From: Pempheris klunzingeri
Lineage: Eukaryota > Chordata > Actinopteri > Acropomatiformes > Pempheridae
DNA length: 64,000 bases
Direction of reading: 5' to 3'
Assembly (NCBI RefSeq): GCF_042242105.1
Contig: NC_092013.1
Span: 11,587,618 to 11,651,617 of the forward strand
A program made the position numbers and the translations under genes. The first letter of the stretch is position 1; every line of letters begins with the position of its first letter. Of the stretch, positions 13,127 through 36,979 are shown piece by piece. Under the pieces are notes generated by a model that saw only the letters and a program-made list of their open reading frames with translations, was not told the DNA's origin and did no database searches.

Positions 13127-15809
13127 AAAGGGAACTGTGCACAGAAGTTTAACGGTGTACACTGCTGAAATTGTGTTCTTTCAAACTACAGATACAGTGT
13201 TGAAAATATAGGTCTACTTTATAACTAATATATCATTTACATAAGTTTGTCTCCACACCAAAAAACCAGCAACAGTGTTCAACTGTCACATCACAGTGGT
13301 ATGCTTATTTAATTCAATTTAACAAGAGCTGTTTGCTCCAGAAATAACACATTCATTTGTCTCTATAATAGAGTTAAAGCAAGGAGAAATGACCATTATT
13401 ATTAGTTTGAACAAAAGGAATTCATTATAAAAGGCATTTTCAAGGGTTATTATGAAAAGACCACTGTTAAATCATTAAAATGTGTGATAGTTACAAGAAA
13501 TAAAACTGGGAGAAAAGTATACATTAAAGCCAATGTAAAACATTGAATGTAAAATGTCCCATTAATGTCTGAAAACGTCTTACAGTAATGCATCTGTTTT
13601 GAGTGATGTGAAACACTGATTTAACAACTCTCCACCACTGAAGAAGTAAAATACTTTTGACATCAGATGAGTATGTTATGATGCATAGCTCTCACTGTGT
13701 ATTGCAGAGTAACAACCACATCGGGCATGACTTACTCAGAGAAAAACACAGCTGTACATGTGAATATAAATCAATAAGTGAGTCACAAGGCACTGTCAAC
13801 TGACCAGTAACCATGGTTACAGCGTGCATATGCTGACAATGATGTCCTCACTGAATGTCCTTGGCTTTAATGCCTTTAAAGCTGCTTGTGCAAAGATGAA
13901 AGCACTCATAGTAGCACACTGCAGGCTACTATACAATTTAAAAGCAGCAGTATGTGATAAAAATCATACGATTTAAAGCTGAAATCCAGAAGAATAACCT
14001 GCAACCAGTTAAAGTTTTTTGAAGGGTGATGCAACAGGATACTGAGTAAATACATGTGGAGCGACAGGTACTGAACCTTCGGCAGGGACAGTAATATTGT
14101 CCACTGCTTCCAGCACAGACAACCACCAGAAATACAGCATGTTGAAATGCGTTGAAGAGCTTTAAATTCAGCAAGACGCAGCTACTGCCTGTACACTATA
14201 TAGTTTGAATTAACAAAATAACTCAACTAAATCATCCAATGTGGCCACTAATTAAAAAACATATTACAAGTGAATATACAGAAGTAAAAGTGTCATGCTA
14301 AGTTTCTGCATTTAATAAGCCTCACAAAACGGTGCACAAGCTTCTTAAACAATGAAAACGGTCAGGAAATAAAACACTTTTACTAGAATAGCTATAATAA
14401 TGGTGTAATGTCACAAGATAACACAGAAGGTAACGCTGAAACATCTGTCTTGCTAAATGTGCTGAAAACTAAGCTTATTCATGTTTAACCCAGAGCGTCT
14501 TTAAGATTTAAGTTTACTGTGCTGTTGTTAAAATCTTCAATAGAAAAGACACCTTGTTGTTGTTAACATAGGACCAGCTCAATGATGCGCCGCAGCCAGT
14601 GCCACTACGAGATCAGCCGATCAGAGGCTGCTGCATACACAGCCTGTATGTAACACTGTTCAGCATCTAGACTTGTGTTAGCTGTTTGCATAATATACAC
14701 GGCTGAAGATCACTTTGATTTTGATCACAGAGTATCAAAATCTTGAAAGCTATTTTACAGCTCTACTGTAAATAATTATTTCTTGAGAACAACAGTGAGA
14801 GTAGATGTGGATAAAGTCAGAGTGCTGATCTGGTAAAAATATATTTACAGATAGTTTGAGATATTTGAATGCCCTGAGGTGTACACACTATTCTTACCAG
14901 ACACCACAACCTCATAAATGGACACATCTCTTCAAGAGCATAAGTGAGAAGCTCCTTTCTTATCTTTTCTACAGTCAACAGCCCAGAGAGGCTGAAGGTT
15001 AGCAGTAATGTGGATGATGATACTACACAGAAATGGATTTTGTATGGATGGAATGTGTTAAGTAAGTGAGAGCTGTCACATTAAAGCAGAAAGAAAACAT
15101 TAAAGCTGCATCAAGTGGTTTTTCACCATTGGGGGGCAGAAAAACTCCAACTCAGACACACAGCCCTGATTTACAATTAGATTATCAAGTTGTTATGGCT
15201 CATTTGTAAGCAAACAATTTGCCTACTTCAACATCTAGCAGACACACAGCAACATATACGTGGAGGCAAATTTCTTGCCATCTGATAAATTTAAGAGTTC
15301 AGAGTTTTGTGGATTTGGAATTTCAAGTGACCATTTGGCATTTCGTGGAGGAATTTGACATAAGATTTATATCAAACGTATCGCTTAGTGCAGGTTTAAC
15401 TGAATTCACAATGAACCATTAACATTAACAACTGTAACCCTTCCCCGTCACAGTCATTTGGCACAATATATTAATAAATTTTTATATCAATCAGAACTCT
15501 AAATTAGCCAAAGTGGTGGGGAAACTGATGCACCAGAAAATAAAAATCCCACAAACAGCAGAGATAAGTGCTGTGGTTACGCTGACTTTAAATAGCCAGC
15601 TGGGTGCCATGTGCAGTTCTGGGGGAAGCAGCAGGAGAAGGGAAACTTGGCTGTGGCCAGAAAAATACAACTAAATAGATTATAAGCTGTGCATCCTGTG
15701 AGGAGTATAAAATACAACATACATACATCTTTCTTTTGTGTTAGGGCTGGGTGATGTTGGGTACCGTCCACATTTGGATGTGCTGAAATGTGGTTCCCTT
15801 ATAGACTAA

Positions 15810-26984
<11,175 letters not shown>

Positions 26985-27013
26985 GTTGTTGTCTGTCTGT
27001 GTCTGAGTCTGAC

Positions 27014-27044
<31 letters not shown>

Positions 27045-27330
27045 ACCGTTTACCTGCTCACACACACACACCGGACGGTGTAGCAGCTCCTCGCGCTGCT
27101 AGCAGGCTGCTAAGCAACGAGAAGCGGACAGGCGCTTTCAAATGACGGAGAAATAAATAGAAAGTGAGCGAAAGGGCTGACAGACTGTCGGTGTTTACTC
27201 CGCTTTGATTTGACAGATTAGATACGCTGTCTGTTGTGCTGCGCAGAGCGATGATTCTCTGCTGGCTCAACTGTCACCTGGCTGAGCAACTTAGTGGGCG
27301 GTATCCGACAGACTGAGGGGGCGTCCTATT
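26985..27330 (-). promoter_or_regulatory. ahcyl1 5' UTR and putative promoter
   Basis: Upstream of the ATG lies a CA-rich (minus strand) stretch at 27017-27070, then moderately GC-rich sequence with a GGGCGG-type box near 27296. No TATA box is obvious. The transcription start cannot be placed from sequence alone. Confidence 0.4.
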
Positions 27331-27469
27331 TATACTGCTGCGTTCAGGGAAAGTGGGATAATGGCAAGATAACAGCCTATTGCAGACTCCAGTTTATTAG
27401 GTACACCACAGTCTTACTTCATGAAGGTTATGAAATATGATTATGGTATATAGTTTTTATATACGCAGC

Positions 27470-27715
27470 CTCTGGCAGGCACTGCAGACCACTGTACGTC
27501 AAAGCAACCTGACACAAAAACAGCTTCTACCCACAGCCTATCGCACTTAAATCTGTCATAGTGTCAGAAACAGTCCCTGTGCAATAACCCTGTTACTCTG
27601 GTGTTCTGTCTTAACTGTACATATTCTTTTTTTTTGTATATCCTCCTGTCTGCTGTGACACTGTAAATTTCCCCCATCGTGGGAATAATAAAGGAATATC
27701 TTATCTCATCATCTC
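27470..27715 (+). mobile_element. 3' end of a non-LTR retrotransposon
   Basis: It contains text related to the LINE C-terminal region (AACAGCTTCTACCCACAGCC) and ends in TTTCCCCCATCGTGGGAATA plus AATAAAGGAATATCTTATCT, a common LINE 3' end in fish. Heavily truncated and non-coding. Confidence 0.6.
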
Positions 27716-27784
27716 TCCCTTATGTGTAGATCTGATACAGATCTAGAGACATGGGCTACGATACGATTCAGGCACAATACCTTA

Positions 27785-27907
27785 CGATACGATACGACAC
27801 GATACGATACGATACGACACGATACGATACGATACGATACGATACGATACGATACGATACGATACGATACGATACGATACGATACGATACGATACGATAC
27901 GATACGA
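27785..27907. repeat. pentanucleotide satellite (GATAC)n
   Basis: About 24 units of GATAC in tandem, with at least two GACAC variant units near the left end. Open frames through it on both strands are artefacts of the repeat. Confidence 0.95.
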
Positions 27908-27962
27908 TTTTCCAATAAATGTCGTAGTGGGCTGCCATTCAGGGCCAAAGCAACGCTGTACT

Positions 27963-28021
27963 TAACCACCGTCCTACACACTTTACAATGGTCCATTGTA
28001 AAGTGTGTAGAACAGTGGTTA
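27963..28021. repeat. near-perfect hairpin with 29-base arms
   Basis: Arms 27963-27991 and 27993-28021 are complementary at 27 of 29 positions around a single central base at 27992. The innermost 18 bases match perfectly (CTACACACTTTACAATGG). It lies 56 bases from the GATAC satellite. Confidence 0.9.
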
Positions 28022-30430
28022 CTCCAATTTTTCGTCCTTCAAAAATCCAAATGTCTTCCAAGCTTAAGATTTTACATTTGATTGTGCTTTGTAAACTTTA
28101 TGTTGTTGTTGCCGCCTCTGAAATCTGAAAACAGTTATAAGTAATTTGACTTTCTTTTAATTGCTTTTAGCCACTTGCAATCTTAGCAGGAAATGTCTGA
28201 GAACTATTCAATTAATACTGATCTGAAAAATAGGCTGTTTTGTTTTTGTTTTTGTTTTTTAAAACACCCAAGATTATTTTACTTTATTTCTTTCTATTTA
28301 CTCTATCATTTATTCACATGAAATCTCAGCAGTGTCCACAATTTCATTCAGCTATGGAAAACTTGTGCTCGTGCATTACGCTTTAAAGATATTAGTGTCC
28401 ATTGCAGCAAACTTACATACCAATCAGTATTTATTATGCATACTCACGACTTAGATTGTAATTAATTTTGTCATTTTTCCATTGTGAAGGCTCAAAAATT
28501 GTGTTTGGCTGGAGTGTGGGACTGGGACACGGTCACATAGTCGAAACAGATAAATACAAGGCGTCTTAAATGCAACTTTAAACTCGCAGCAATCCTCGCT
28601 CAGTGCGCATGCTCATTGCAACTGGCTCCAGATTGCGAAATAAATACTATTATCACTCCACTGAGGATCTAATGTCACGAACACGCCGTTTATAGTCATG
28701 ACACACATCGTGGCTGTGGAAGCAAACGCTGCATTTCTGCATCTGCACGTATATTCAAATAGTGTGTAATAATTTGGCCCACAAGCCTCATTACAGCTCT
28801 GTGCCAGCCAGCACATAAAACCAGCAGCTCTAGTTTCAGCCTTGTAACGTAGTGTCCTCACGTATAAATGATTAAATACCTTTGTTTGAGTAACATGCAC
28901 ACATGGTTGCCGCCCAGCCGGATTACACTCCTCTACTCTTCCTCACTGAGGCTCAGCAGCATCTCTGCAGACCATCTGTGTAAAAGCTGACTGAAAGCTG
29001 CAGAAGGATGCAGAGTTCCAGACCCTCATGAACAGGATGAGCAGGTACAGACTGTGGTGAAGTTTTAAGTTTTATGAAATGGACAGACATTCAAGCCCAG
29101 CAGCATCTTCTTCCTCAGTTTCCCCCAGTGTTGGCAGGGGACCATCAATAAGTTACTGGTTAATTGACAGAAAAACGTTTTTCTCATTATATTCATGCTG
29201 ACATGATGTTATTAGTTAAAGCAGGATTCAAATATGCTAAACTGAACAATTATTTTTATTGAAATATTTAAATAAAATATTTAAATCATAAATTAACAAT
29301 CTAAATAAGTGCGCTACATGTAACCAATTCATTCTGATTTCAAATAATAATTTTCAACAATATCATCAATTCTGCATGAAGCTGAAAAACATTGTTCTGT
29401 TGTCTGTTTCCCAACATGAAAAATAAAACAAGCAACAATCTCATATTTTCTGTTTTCCCTGAAGATTTTGAGCATGCATCGAGACAATCTTGCACCTAAT
29501 GTGAAAGCTGTTAAGCTCATTTGTATTTGCTTTATTTTATCATTTATTTATTATATGAAATGATTCATTTGTTTGAATGCTCCTATTGTTTCTTTATCCT
29601 CTGTGTCGTTTACTTTTGTTCAATGAACTGTACATTGTACATGATTTTATTCAATAAAGGTTCAATAGGATCATACCTATTATGGAGCCCTAACATGTGT
29701 TCTATAAACTGGATACTCAAGGCAAAGATGACGTCTATTCAGTCAATGAGAATTGCTCGCGTGGCACAGTTTATGGCTTCCAGGTTAAGTTTCAGGTTAC
29801 TTGATATGGGCAGTAGTGTTCATCCCATCATGCCTCTGGTCCAGCTGTGCAGGTGAATGACATTCACATGGTCATTCTGAGAAAAAATGCCATTTCTGGT
29901 CTTTGGAGGGTTTTTTTTTTCTTACTAGAATTAAACCGTAGCTTAATATATATGATAGATAGAGTAATAACTGACTGCATTTATAGGTGTAGGCATCCTG
30001 TCAATATTTATATAGACGTCTGTTTTGAATGGTGGTCTAAGGAGAAAATACTTTTAGGGATTTTTCTTTGTAATACTGCAGGAGGCCACAGACAGAAAGT
30101 AGAGGCAGGTCTGAGTGCAGTTCATGCACCCCTGGTCCCTAACATGGATGGAGGGCCCCTCACTGAACATGTCGAAACAGCGCCACATACAGATTGACTC
30201 CCATACAGTGGCCAAATGTGGTATTGCGTCATATTAAAGTGTGCGCTCGTTAATGATTACCGGGTAAGCGCCTCAGTCATCCATTTTAAGTTCTCAATAA
30301 AATTCAGAATTGTTTAGGAAACATATCCCACTGAATTAAAGAATACGAGGTGTTTCAACTTCAGTTATGCGTTAAGAGATTGTTATATTCTATAGGTCTG
30401 GTGAGAAGGGAGGTTTACACACAATGCTGA
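28022..30430. other. gene-poor spacer
   Basis: No supported gene. Short frames at 28613-28900, 29521-29856 and 29847-30197 lack splice context, family resemblance and coding composition. The sequence is AT-rich and unremarkable until the GC boxes upstream of srsf3. Confidence 0.6.
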
Positions 30431-30574
30431 CTCACCCCGCCCCCCCGGGAGCAGCAGCCTGGCCATCACACTGACAAACAAACCTCCCGTCACGCCATTT
30501 TCCATCGACGAGTGAGAGGAACAAACGGAGAGCAGAGGCGCGGAGAGTCTGACCTGTAACCTGCTTCTAACACG
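30431..30574 (+). promoter_or_regulatory. srsf3 promoter edge and noncoding exon 1
   Basis: A CCCCGCCCCCCC-type GC box near 30436 precedes a stretch ending in ACG|GTAAAG, with the donor at 30575. It fits the 5' UTR exon of srsf3; the next exon starts at 31457 after TTTTACAG, eight bases before the ATG. The exact transcription start is not visible; it is TATA-less. Confidence 0.6.
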
Positions 30575-30689
30575 GTAAAGTTTGGATCAGATCCACATTT
30601 CTGTGTCGTACCGACCGTTTAGGAATACAGTTTTTGTGGTCGATCAATCGCACCGCCTCAGTATTTAGTCCATGTGTTGATTTCTGTGA

Positions 30690-30970
30690 TTGTTAGCGGA
30701 ACCCTGCTGTTAGGCCCCAGAGAGCCGACAGCCATTTTAGCTACCGCTAAATACCTTTTAGCTCTCATTGGCTTCAAAACGTCGAAATATAATTATAAGC
30801 ACAACATAAATAACCTTTTCTAGAGACAGAATATCGGTGTGCATCAATGTGAACACTATTAGCCAGTTAATTAAACAACTAAAGGTCAATTCAACATATT
30901 TAAGGACAGTGTTAGCTTAGCTACCCGGCGTGATGTTTCATGCGAAGCTAAAGTTAGCATAACGCTGGGC
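30690..30970. repeat. TTAGC/GCTAA-rich cluster in srsf3 intron 1
   Basis: Scattered GTTAGC, TTAGCTACC and GCTAAAGTTAGC motifs just downstream of srsf3 exon 1, similar to clusters at strip1 and usp49. Confidence 0.4.
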
Positions 30971-31464
30971 TCCTAAAGTAGGCCAAGCTGCTTTCTGTTT
31001 ACAGACTTTTACAATAAATATCTGCATATGTGGTTCTCGGTTAAATGTAGTATGTTTTTCGTGTAACCATATCATTGAATGTTACACACATTTTGCTACA
31101 TACGTTGTTTGGTCGTTAATTTTCATGTGTTGGCGAAAGCTACTTTGTACAATGCACATGAATGCTTATTTTCACACACCAGACTCCGTTAACTTTCTTT
31201 AATCCACAAAACTGTTTCAACAGTAAACGGGGGTGTGATGCATTTTGTTTTACCTGCTGGAGAAAGATCAGGTTTCCTGGGTTTGGTACAATGCAGGAGG
31301 GTTGCTGTCTTTGTCCTTCCAGGTTGTGACCTAATGTGATCTATCGTTGTTAACAGGCAGTAACTTGGAAATGTTTCTGTTTAAGGAAAAAACCTTTTAG
31401 TGAATTCTAAACTATCTGCTGCTTTAATAACCATATCTTTATTCATTGTTTTACAGATCCAGTC

Positions 31465-34400
31465 ATGCATCGCGACTGTCCTTTAGACTGCAAGGTCTAT
31501 GTTGGAAATTTGGGCAACAATGGAAACAAGACAGAGTTAGAAAGAGCATTTGGCTACTACGGTCCCCTCCGCAGTGTTTGGGTGGCCAGGAACCCTCCAG
31601 GCTTCGCTTTTGTAGAGTTTGAAGATCCCAGAGATGCAACTGATGCAGTGCGTGAGCTTGACGGAAGGTAGGCACCCAACTAACCACAGTAGAGATATAG
31701 TGGCCAAACAAAGACAAACAAGACTCACCTTGTTACAGTGGTTAATGACTGTTTCTTTCATAGGACGTTGTGTGGTTGCCGGGTGCGAGTAGAGCTGTCC
31801 AACGGTGAGAAGCGCAGCCGCACCCGTGGCGCTCCGCCTTCATGGAGCAGGCGTCCTCGAGACCGAGATGACTACAGGCGTCGTAGCCCACCGCCCAGGC
31901 GAAGGTGACCTATCATGTTGTTGTTTGACAGCGACCAGATGATCTATTTTGTACTGTAAACCTGCTCTGTGGCTTAATGATTCCACTCTCTTACCCACAG
32001 TATTATTTCCTGCTCACCTGCTTATGATTTTCTAGTGTTTGAAATCTTTTCTGACGATTATGCATTTGTGATTGCTGCAGTGTGTACGGTTTGCAGTTTC
32101 ATCTTCATTGATATTATTGGTCATCTTGTGTAGGGAGTTGAACAAATTATTGACCATTATTTGGTCATATCCAAATAATGAAACAGGATATTATACTAGG
32201 TTGTGTAGTGAAGCCTTTCAATTGCAAAATGCATCTTAAAATCTGACCTACAAGACAGCACGTCAGCTTTAGGCACTAATGCTTCTTTTGAGGTGTATAT
32301 TTTTGTTGTGCACTCTCAAAAGGTTTCTACATTTTAACTGCTGTAAAATGGCAAAAATAGGTCTGTGGAATGGGATTAGGCAATTCTAGTGTCAGAAATA
32401 GTATAGTCTGTTAAAAATTTTGGTGGGGGGTATGAAAGTGCCAAATGTGATGCATTTTTTTCTTTTTGTTGAGGATGCATTTTATTTTTCATCTATATTA
32501 ATAAGAATGAAACCCGTTGCAGAGCCACCACCATGCCTCTTCTCACCACCCTCTGAGTCAATCAACTAGTCCTCTTTCAGCATCATGTGACTGCTGACCA
32601 TCGTGCCCCAATCAGCTTGGCTGGTGCTGTCACATGACCCAGGCATGGCCAGTCGTCAGGTTGCACCAGCCCATTGGTTCCTCAGCATGCCGTTTTCAAC
32701 CTCCTCCTCCTTCAACCTTAACCCAAACGGCAGTGGCCCACCTCACATTCCCGACCAATCAGCGTATTACGTTCCCAAATGTCTACAACCTACCAGCAGC
32801 AGCCTTCGGCTAACCAATTAAAGCAGGAAAAAAGCCACAGCCAGCCCCCATCTGCCTGCCACCTAATCACCTTGCAGCATCTGGCCAGTCCTATTCAGCC
32901 AATTCTACCTACCCGGCCGACAGTCTGCCTCCCTTTCGTCATATCTAGCTTGTTGAAAACCAAAAATACTAGTAAGTTTTCCTGCTTCATTCAGTACACT
33001 GCTGATTACAGTTTTGAAAGTGAAGAGACAGCTGGTTTGAAAAGGTTGTTCTTTTTTTTTCTCCTTTTTTTTCTCTAATTATTTGAAGCATAAATCTGGA
33101 ACTTCACATGTCCAGAGATTTCGATTATAGACGCTCATCTGGTATGTCTTGGGGCTCTGAGCAGATTTATGAAGTCACACAAATCGAAACTCTTCTCAAC
33201 CCCTCAAAGAATATCAAAAGTTTGTTGTGCTGTATGGTTGGTTTAAGCAGATCATAGCCTGGTTGCTTCTGGAAACTTATTTCCAGTGTCCAACATATTT
33301 TTTTTACTAGCTTCCAGTTTCTTATAGTCTTCCTTTAGTGCAGTGGACCATTTTCATACCGATGGTGGCCTGTGTGTCTTGTTATTCCCACACTATGGCC
33401 AGTCCACAGTTTGGCATTAAATACACTGATATGGTTGTTGCTAGTTATCACACGTTGGTTTTGTAGTAAGCTTTGAGGTTCATACATCATGAAAAATCAC
33501 TTACAAATTGTAGGACATATCATACTTTACCACTTCAAATTAAAAACTGGGGTTCACACTGGTGACTTTATATAAAGATGCACATGGCACTGTGGGATAG
33601 GTGAGTGATAATTCCTAACCACCTGCCATCTTTATGCACTAGGTCCATTGCTGGTGAATTATATTTTCTGATTGAGATAGCTGTTTTCCTGGAGAAAAAC
33701 TCATGTGTTTTTGTTCTATTTTGAGTTACTGAGATAGACAAAGGGCCGTGTTGAAGGAGGCCCATAATACATTTTTTAAAAAGGGTTATTAAAATAGTCT
33801 GGAGCTCTACGGGGGTCGAGGCATCTGTGTTTGTTCTTAACACTGTTTTCATTTTCCCTGCGCAGATCCCCACGCAGGAGGAGCTTCAGCCGCAGTCGAA
33901 GCAGGTACGTCAGTGTTTTTTGTCTCTCCACATGTAGCACATCCTACTGTATATCAGCATATGTAAAGGGTGTTTTAAAAGAAGGTCTTGCATATATTTA
34001 TGCATGACTATGTAATCATTTCTGCATGAAATCTCGTGTAGTCATTAGGGTTTGATAGCATTTCATAGAAACCGAATCCAGTATCAAATCCACTTCTGGA
34101 TCTGGATCCTAATAAACTAACTTGGAGAGAGAAAAGGTTTAATGAGACATTTTGGTGTTTTGCTGATCTGGAACAAGAGCCAAAATGGAACCAGTCAAGC
34201 ACCTCACATAAGAGGCAAACATGACCAGCATGTAGAAAATGTTTACTTACTGGGATGGTTTGGCTTTTGCAGGTCTTTCTCCAGAGACAGGAGGAGGGAG
34301 AGGTCCCTCTCCCGGGACAGGAACCACAAACCTTCGAGATCTTTCTCACGATCAAGGAGGTACTGATATATTTTGAGCTGTCTGAGATAATTTCAGTCTG

Positions 34401-34660
34401 ATATCCTAACAGATATTTAAGGGTTTGATGAGCTTTTATCTATTGGGGCGGCTGTAAATCTCTTTGGGGTTCCTCTAGATATCACTGTACCACTGACCGT
34501 CACACTCATACGTGGCAAAGCAGCATACAACTTCCTGCTAGGCCTTGTTGGTTTGGGTGTGGTACTGCGGCGTGTTTAGCAACAGTGTGGTCGGTCAGTC
34601 TGGCTTTTAACCACTTGTTTTCTTCCCTACAGCCGCTCCAGATCCACTGACAGGAAATAG
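31465..34660 (+). CDS. srsf3: serine/arginine-rich splicing factor 3 (SRp20)
   Basis: Productive coding exons: 31465-31667, 31764-31904, 33866-33904, 34273-34359 and 34633-34660, summing to 498 bases, 165 codons plus stop (human 164). Residues 1 to about 85 form one RRM with RNP2 VYVGNL and RNP1 [10 protein letters not shown]. An RS domain follows ([20 protein letters not shown]) and the protein ends [25 protein letters not shown] at the N-terminus is diagnostic and separates it from srsf7, which carries a CCHC zinc knuckle. The protein binds pyrimidine-rich RNA in the nucleus, controls exon choice and promotes mRNA export. The ATG is eight bases into exon 2. The poison exon at 32523-32971 suggests conserved autoregulation. 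cdkn1a follows in the same orientation, as in human 6p21. Confidence 0.97.
32523..32971 (+). other. srsf3: srsf3 poison cassette exon
   Basis: A 449-base segment is bounded by a TTGCAG acceptor and an A|GTAAGT donor inside the long intron between 31904 and 33866. Spliced after the exon ending at 31904, it adds about ten codons and reaches an in-frame TGA at 32554-32556, followed by further stops. Size, position and effect match the alternative exon 4 of mammalian SRSF3 (about 456 bases), which SRSF3 itself promotes so that its mRNA is targeted for decay. CTCCTCC, CTTCAAC and ATC-type motifs suited to SRSF3 binding are frequent in it. Confidence 0.85.
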
Positions 34661-35178
34661 AGGAATGTCTGTCAGGTGCAAAGGGAGCTGAAGATGAACG
34701 GTTGTACAGGAGGCGTTTGCCGTTTCATATGATGGACTTCAACATGGCCGTGTGGTCATTTTTTGTGTTGGATTTTTTTAAAACAATCATACATTTTAGT
34801 GTCTCTCCCCCCTATTCTTGTCACAGTAGTTTTCAAATACATTGAGTGGGTCTGTACAGGTGATGTCTCACCTCAGTCATGTCCGTGTTGTCGGCCCTGA
34901 AACAGTTGTGCCACTCAGCATTCCAGTTCACCAGTTATTCTCTTAGGAGCTTTGGTTTTTGTCAATGAATGTACTGTGTAGTTTGACATAGTGTTACTAG
35001 TTAATTTTCATTTTGTACATGCCAGCATCTTTTTTTTTGTGGTGTTTTTAAAAGAAAGGTGGGGATGATTTGTATGAAAGTCCCTCCTTTTCATTGTCTT
35101 TGAAGCCAGCCTATTTTCAACGTGCTACTTTCTTACTTCATAATGAAGGTTTCCATCTGTTAATGGTTGGCTATTTGT

Positions 35179-35184
35179 AATAAA
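35179..35184 (+). terminator. probable polyadenylation signal of srsf3
   Basis: AATAAA about 520 bases past the srsf3 stop; 34661-35178 is then the 3' UTR. A second, weaker ATTAAA lies near 35315. Confidence 0.65.
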
Positions 35185-35339
35185 CGCGCCCCCTCATCCA
35201 AGATGCACAACTGTGGCATTGATTTAAAAAAAAAAAAAAGTGTAATGAACACGTGTAATTTTTGTCTGAAGTTTTCCATTTTTTTTCTGTTTGATACTAC
35301 GTGAAATGGTCTCAATTAAAAATACAGTTGATTAAGAAA

Positions 35340-36745
35340 AAAAGCCCCCATTGTTTAAATATATTTCTTTTTATTGTCTTTCCTGTGTCTAAAGGGGTCA
35401 AAAGAACACCTTCATTTTGAGGCCAGTGCAATTTGGCTTGTGGCCTTCATCAGGGTCATTAAGAAAAACATTAGACAACATTTGCATAGGGTAGGTAGGA
35501 AGCAGAAAAAAGGGTTTTTTTTGGTTTGTTTTTTTTAATAAAAGGACTATTGCATACTAAAACACGTCAGCCAGCCTACAAAGACTGGTTGGGCATATGG
35601 TCCTGTGGCTTCAGGCCAATTGTTTTCCCAGAGAGGCAGAGGGAGTGTCCAGTAAGGGACGTGGGTGACACCATATTTGGTCTATATGCTGCAGAAGTGC
35701 AGCATTTCCTGCTTTATGCTCACCCTATTTAAATGTTTGTAGTGTGTTTCACGATAACCCTGAGGAACGCCACACACCAAAATGTGCTGTGGAGTTGTGC
35801 CAGAAACCCCTGCTTGTCTGTCCTGAGTAAAATACCAAAATACTGTATTATTCTCATCCACCCAGTCTTTTCCCCACAAGAGGGCACTCCTACAGCATCA
35901 AAGCTCCAGATCACAGTCTGAATATTTAGCTCACAGTGACTTTCACATAAACTTAATCAGAACAAATAAAAGTGGCTTTAGTTGATTCCTCTGCCAGCTG
36001 GTTTAGGCTCCAGTTTGTTTGGTTCAGGTAACATACTGCTTTCCTCTTATTTGATCATTTGTACTGATAATTATCAGTTTTACAACTAGCAACTTCCATG
36101 CATTTCCTTATGTCTGTCAGTGATCCACATCAAAGTGACTTGGTGGTGCTGTTGACATTTGGCTTTGTATCCAGGGACAATTAAAATAATGATGTATTTT
36201 AACATTTTATATCATCTACTTATTTATAATGGTCAGCACAACTAATGGCATAGTAGAAAGAGAATTTTGGCCCATAATGATTAAAATTGGTCAAGGCTCC
36301 AAATCTCCATCTGTTTTGTAGTACATATTTGTATTAGTTTCTTATTTGTACTGATATCCATAAAAAATTATTAAGGAATTATAAATAAATCTTTCAAAAT
36401 ATCTTAAGATTTAAACAGTTCAGATAATTTTGGAGATATGTTTTATTGGTGATACAATTTTGTCAAAAAATCTAGTGAAAAGCTTTTGCCTAAATGAAAT
36501 GCAGATATCTGTGATGTGAATCATGTTAATGCACGTTGTGCCTGATATTGAATGCTTGTTGCTGCAGTAAAGTAGAAGATGTTTGAGGAGACATTTTGTC
36601 ATTTCAGATGCCTTTAATTGGAGGCTCCATAGTAAACATCCAATCAACAAAAATAAAAAGTTAATAAGAACAATGAAGGCTTATATAGATGTCCGAAGAG
36701 TTGTGATTAATTTGAAATACTACAAGTGAGTGGATAGGTGAGGTT
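35340..36745. other. spacer between srsf3 and cdkn1a, left part
   Basis: No supported gene or strong repeat. AT-rich, with short frames lacking splice context. Confidence 0.5.
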
Positions 36746-36752
36746 GTTTCCT

Positions 36753-36971
36753 TCATACTGTGAGGAAGGACTCAAGTAAAGCTGTCCCCGCAAATTTCCC
36801 TCCTTTTCTGTCGTACACGATGTGCGGTGTGATGTCGTTATGTAAGCCGGAGAGTTTAACCTTTTCTCCAGTGTAGATAAGTGATAAGACATCCAAATAA
36901 CAGTGCCCCTGTGCTGCTGTGTGTCTGCAGACTGTTAAGAGCTCCTGTGGAGGCAGAGAGACATGGCTCAC
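36753..36971 (-). CDS. unidentified short open frame, possibly part of a gene
   Basis: A 72-codon minus-strand frame whose second half (KVKLSGLHNDITPHIVYDRK, then GGKFAGTALLESFLTV) has protein-like composition. I recognise no family. It lies just downstream, in minus-strand sense, of a GC-rich promoter-like region at 36980-37330, so it could belong to a minus-strand transcript. Equally it may be chance. Confidence 0.2.
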   Translation of the reverse strand: MSHVSLPPQELLTVCRHTAAQGHCYLDVLSLIYTGEKVKLSGLHNDITPHIVYDRKGGKFAGTALLESFLTV

Positions 36972-36979
36972 CTGGAGCG

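Noticed and set aside
27709-28081. Frames of repeated SYRIV or IRYDT residues
   Set aside because: They are translations of the GATAC satellite.
28613-28900. 95-codon minus-strand frame
   Set aside because: No domain, no donor or acceptor in phase, AT-rich spacer.
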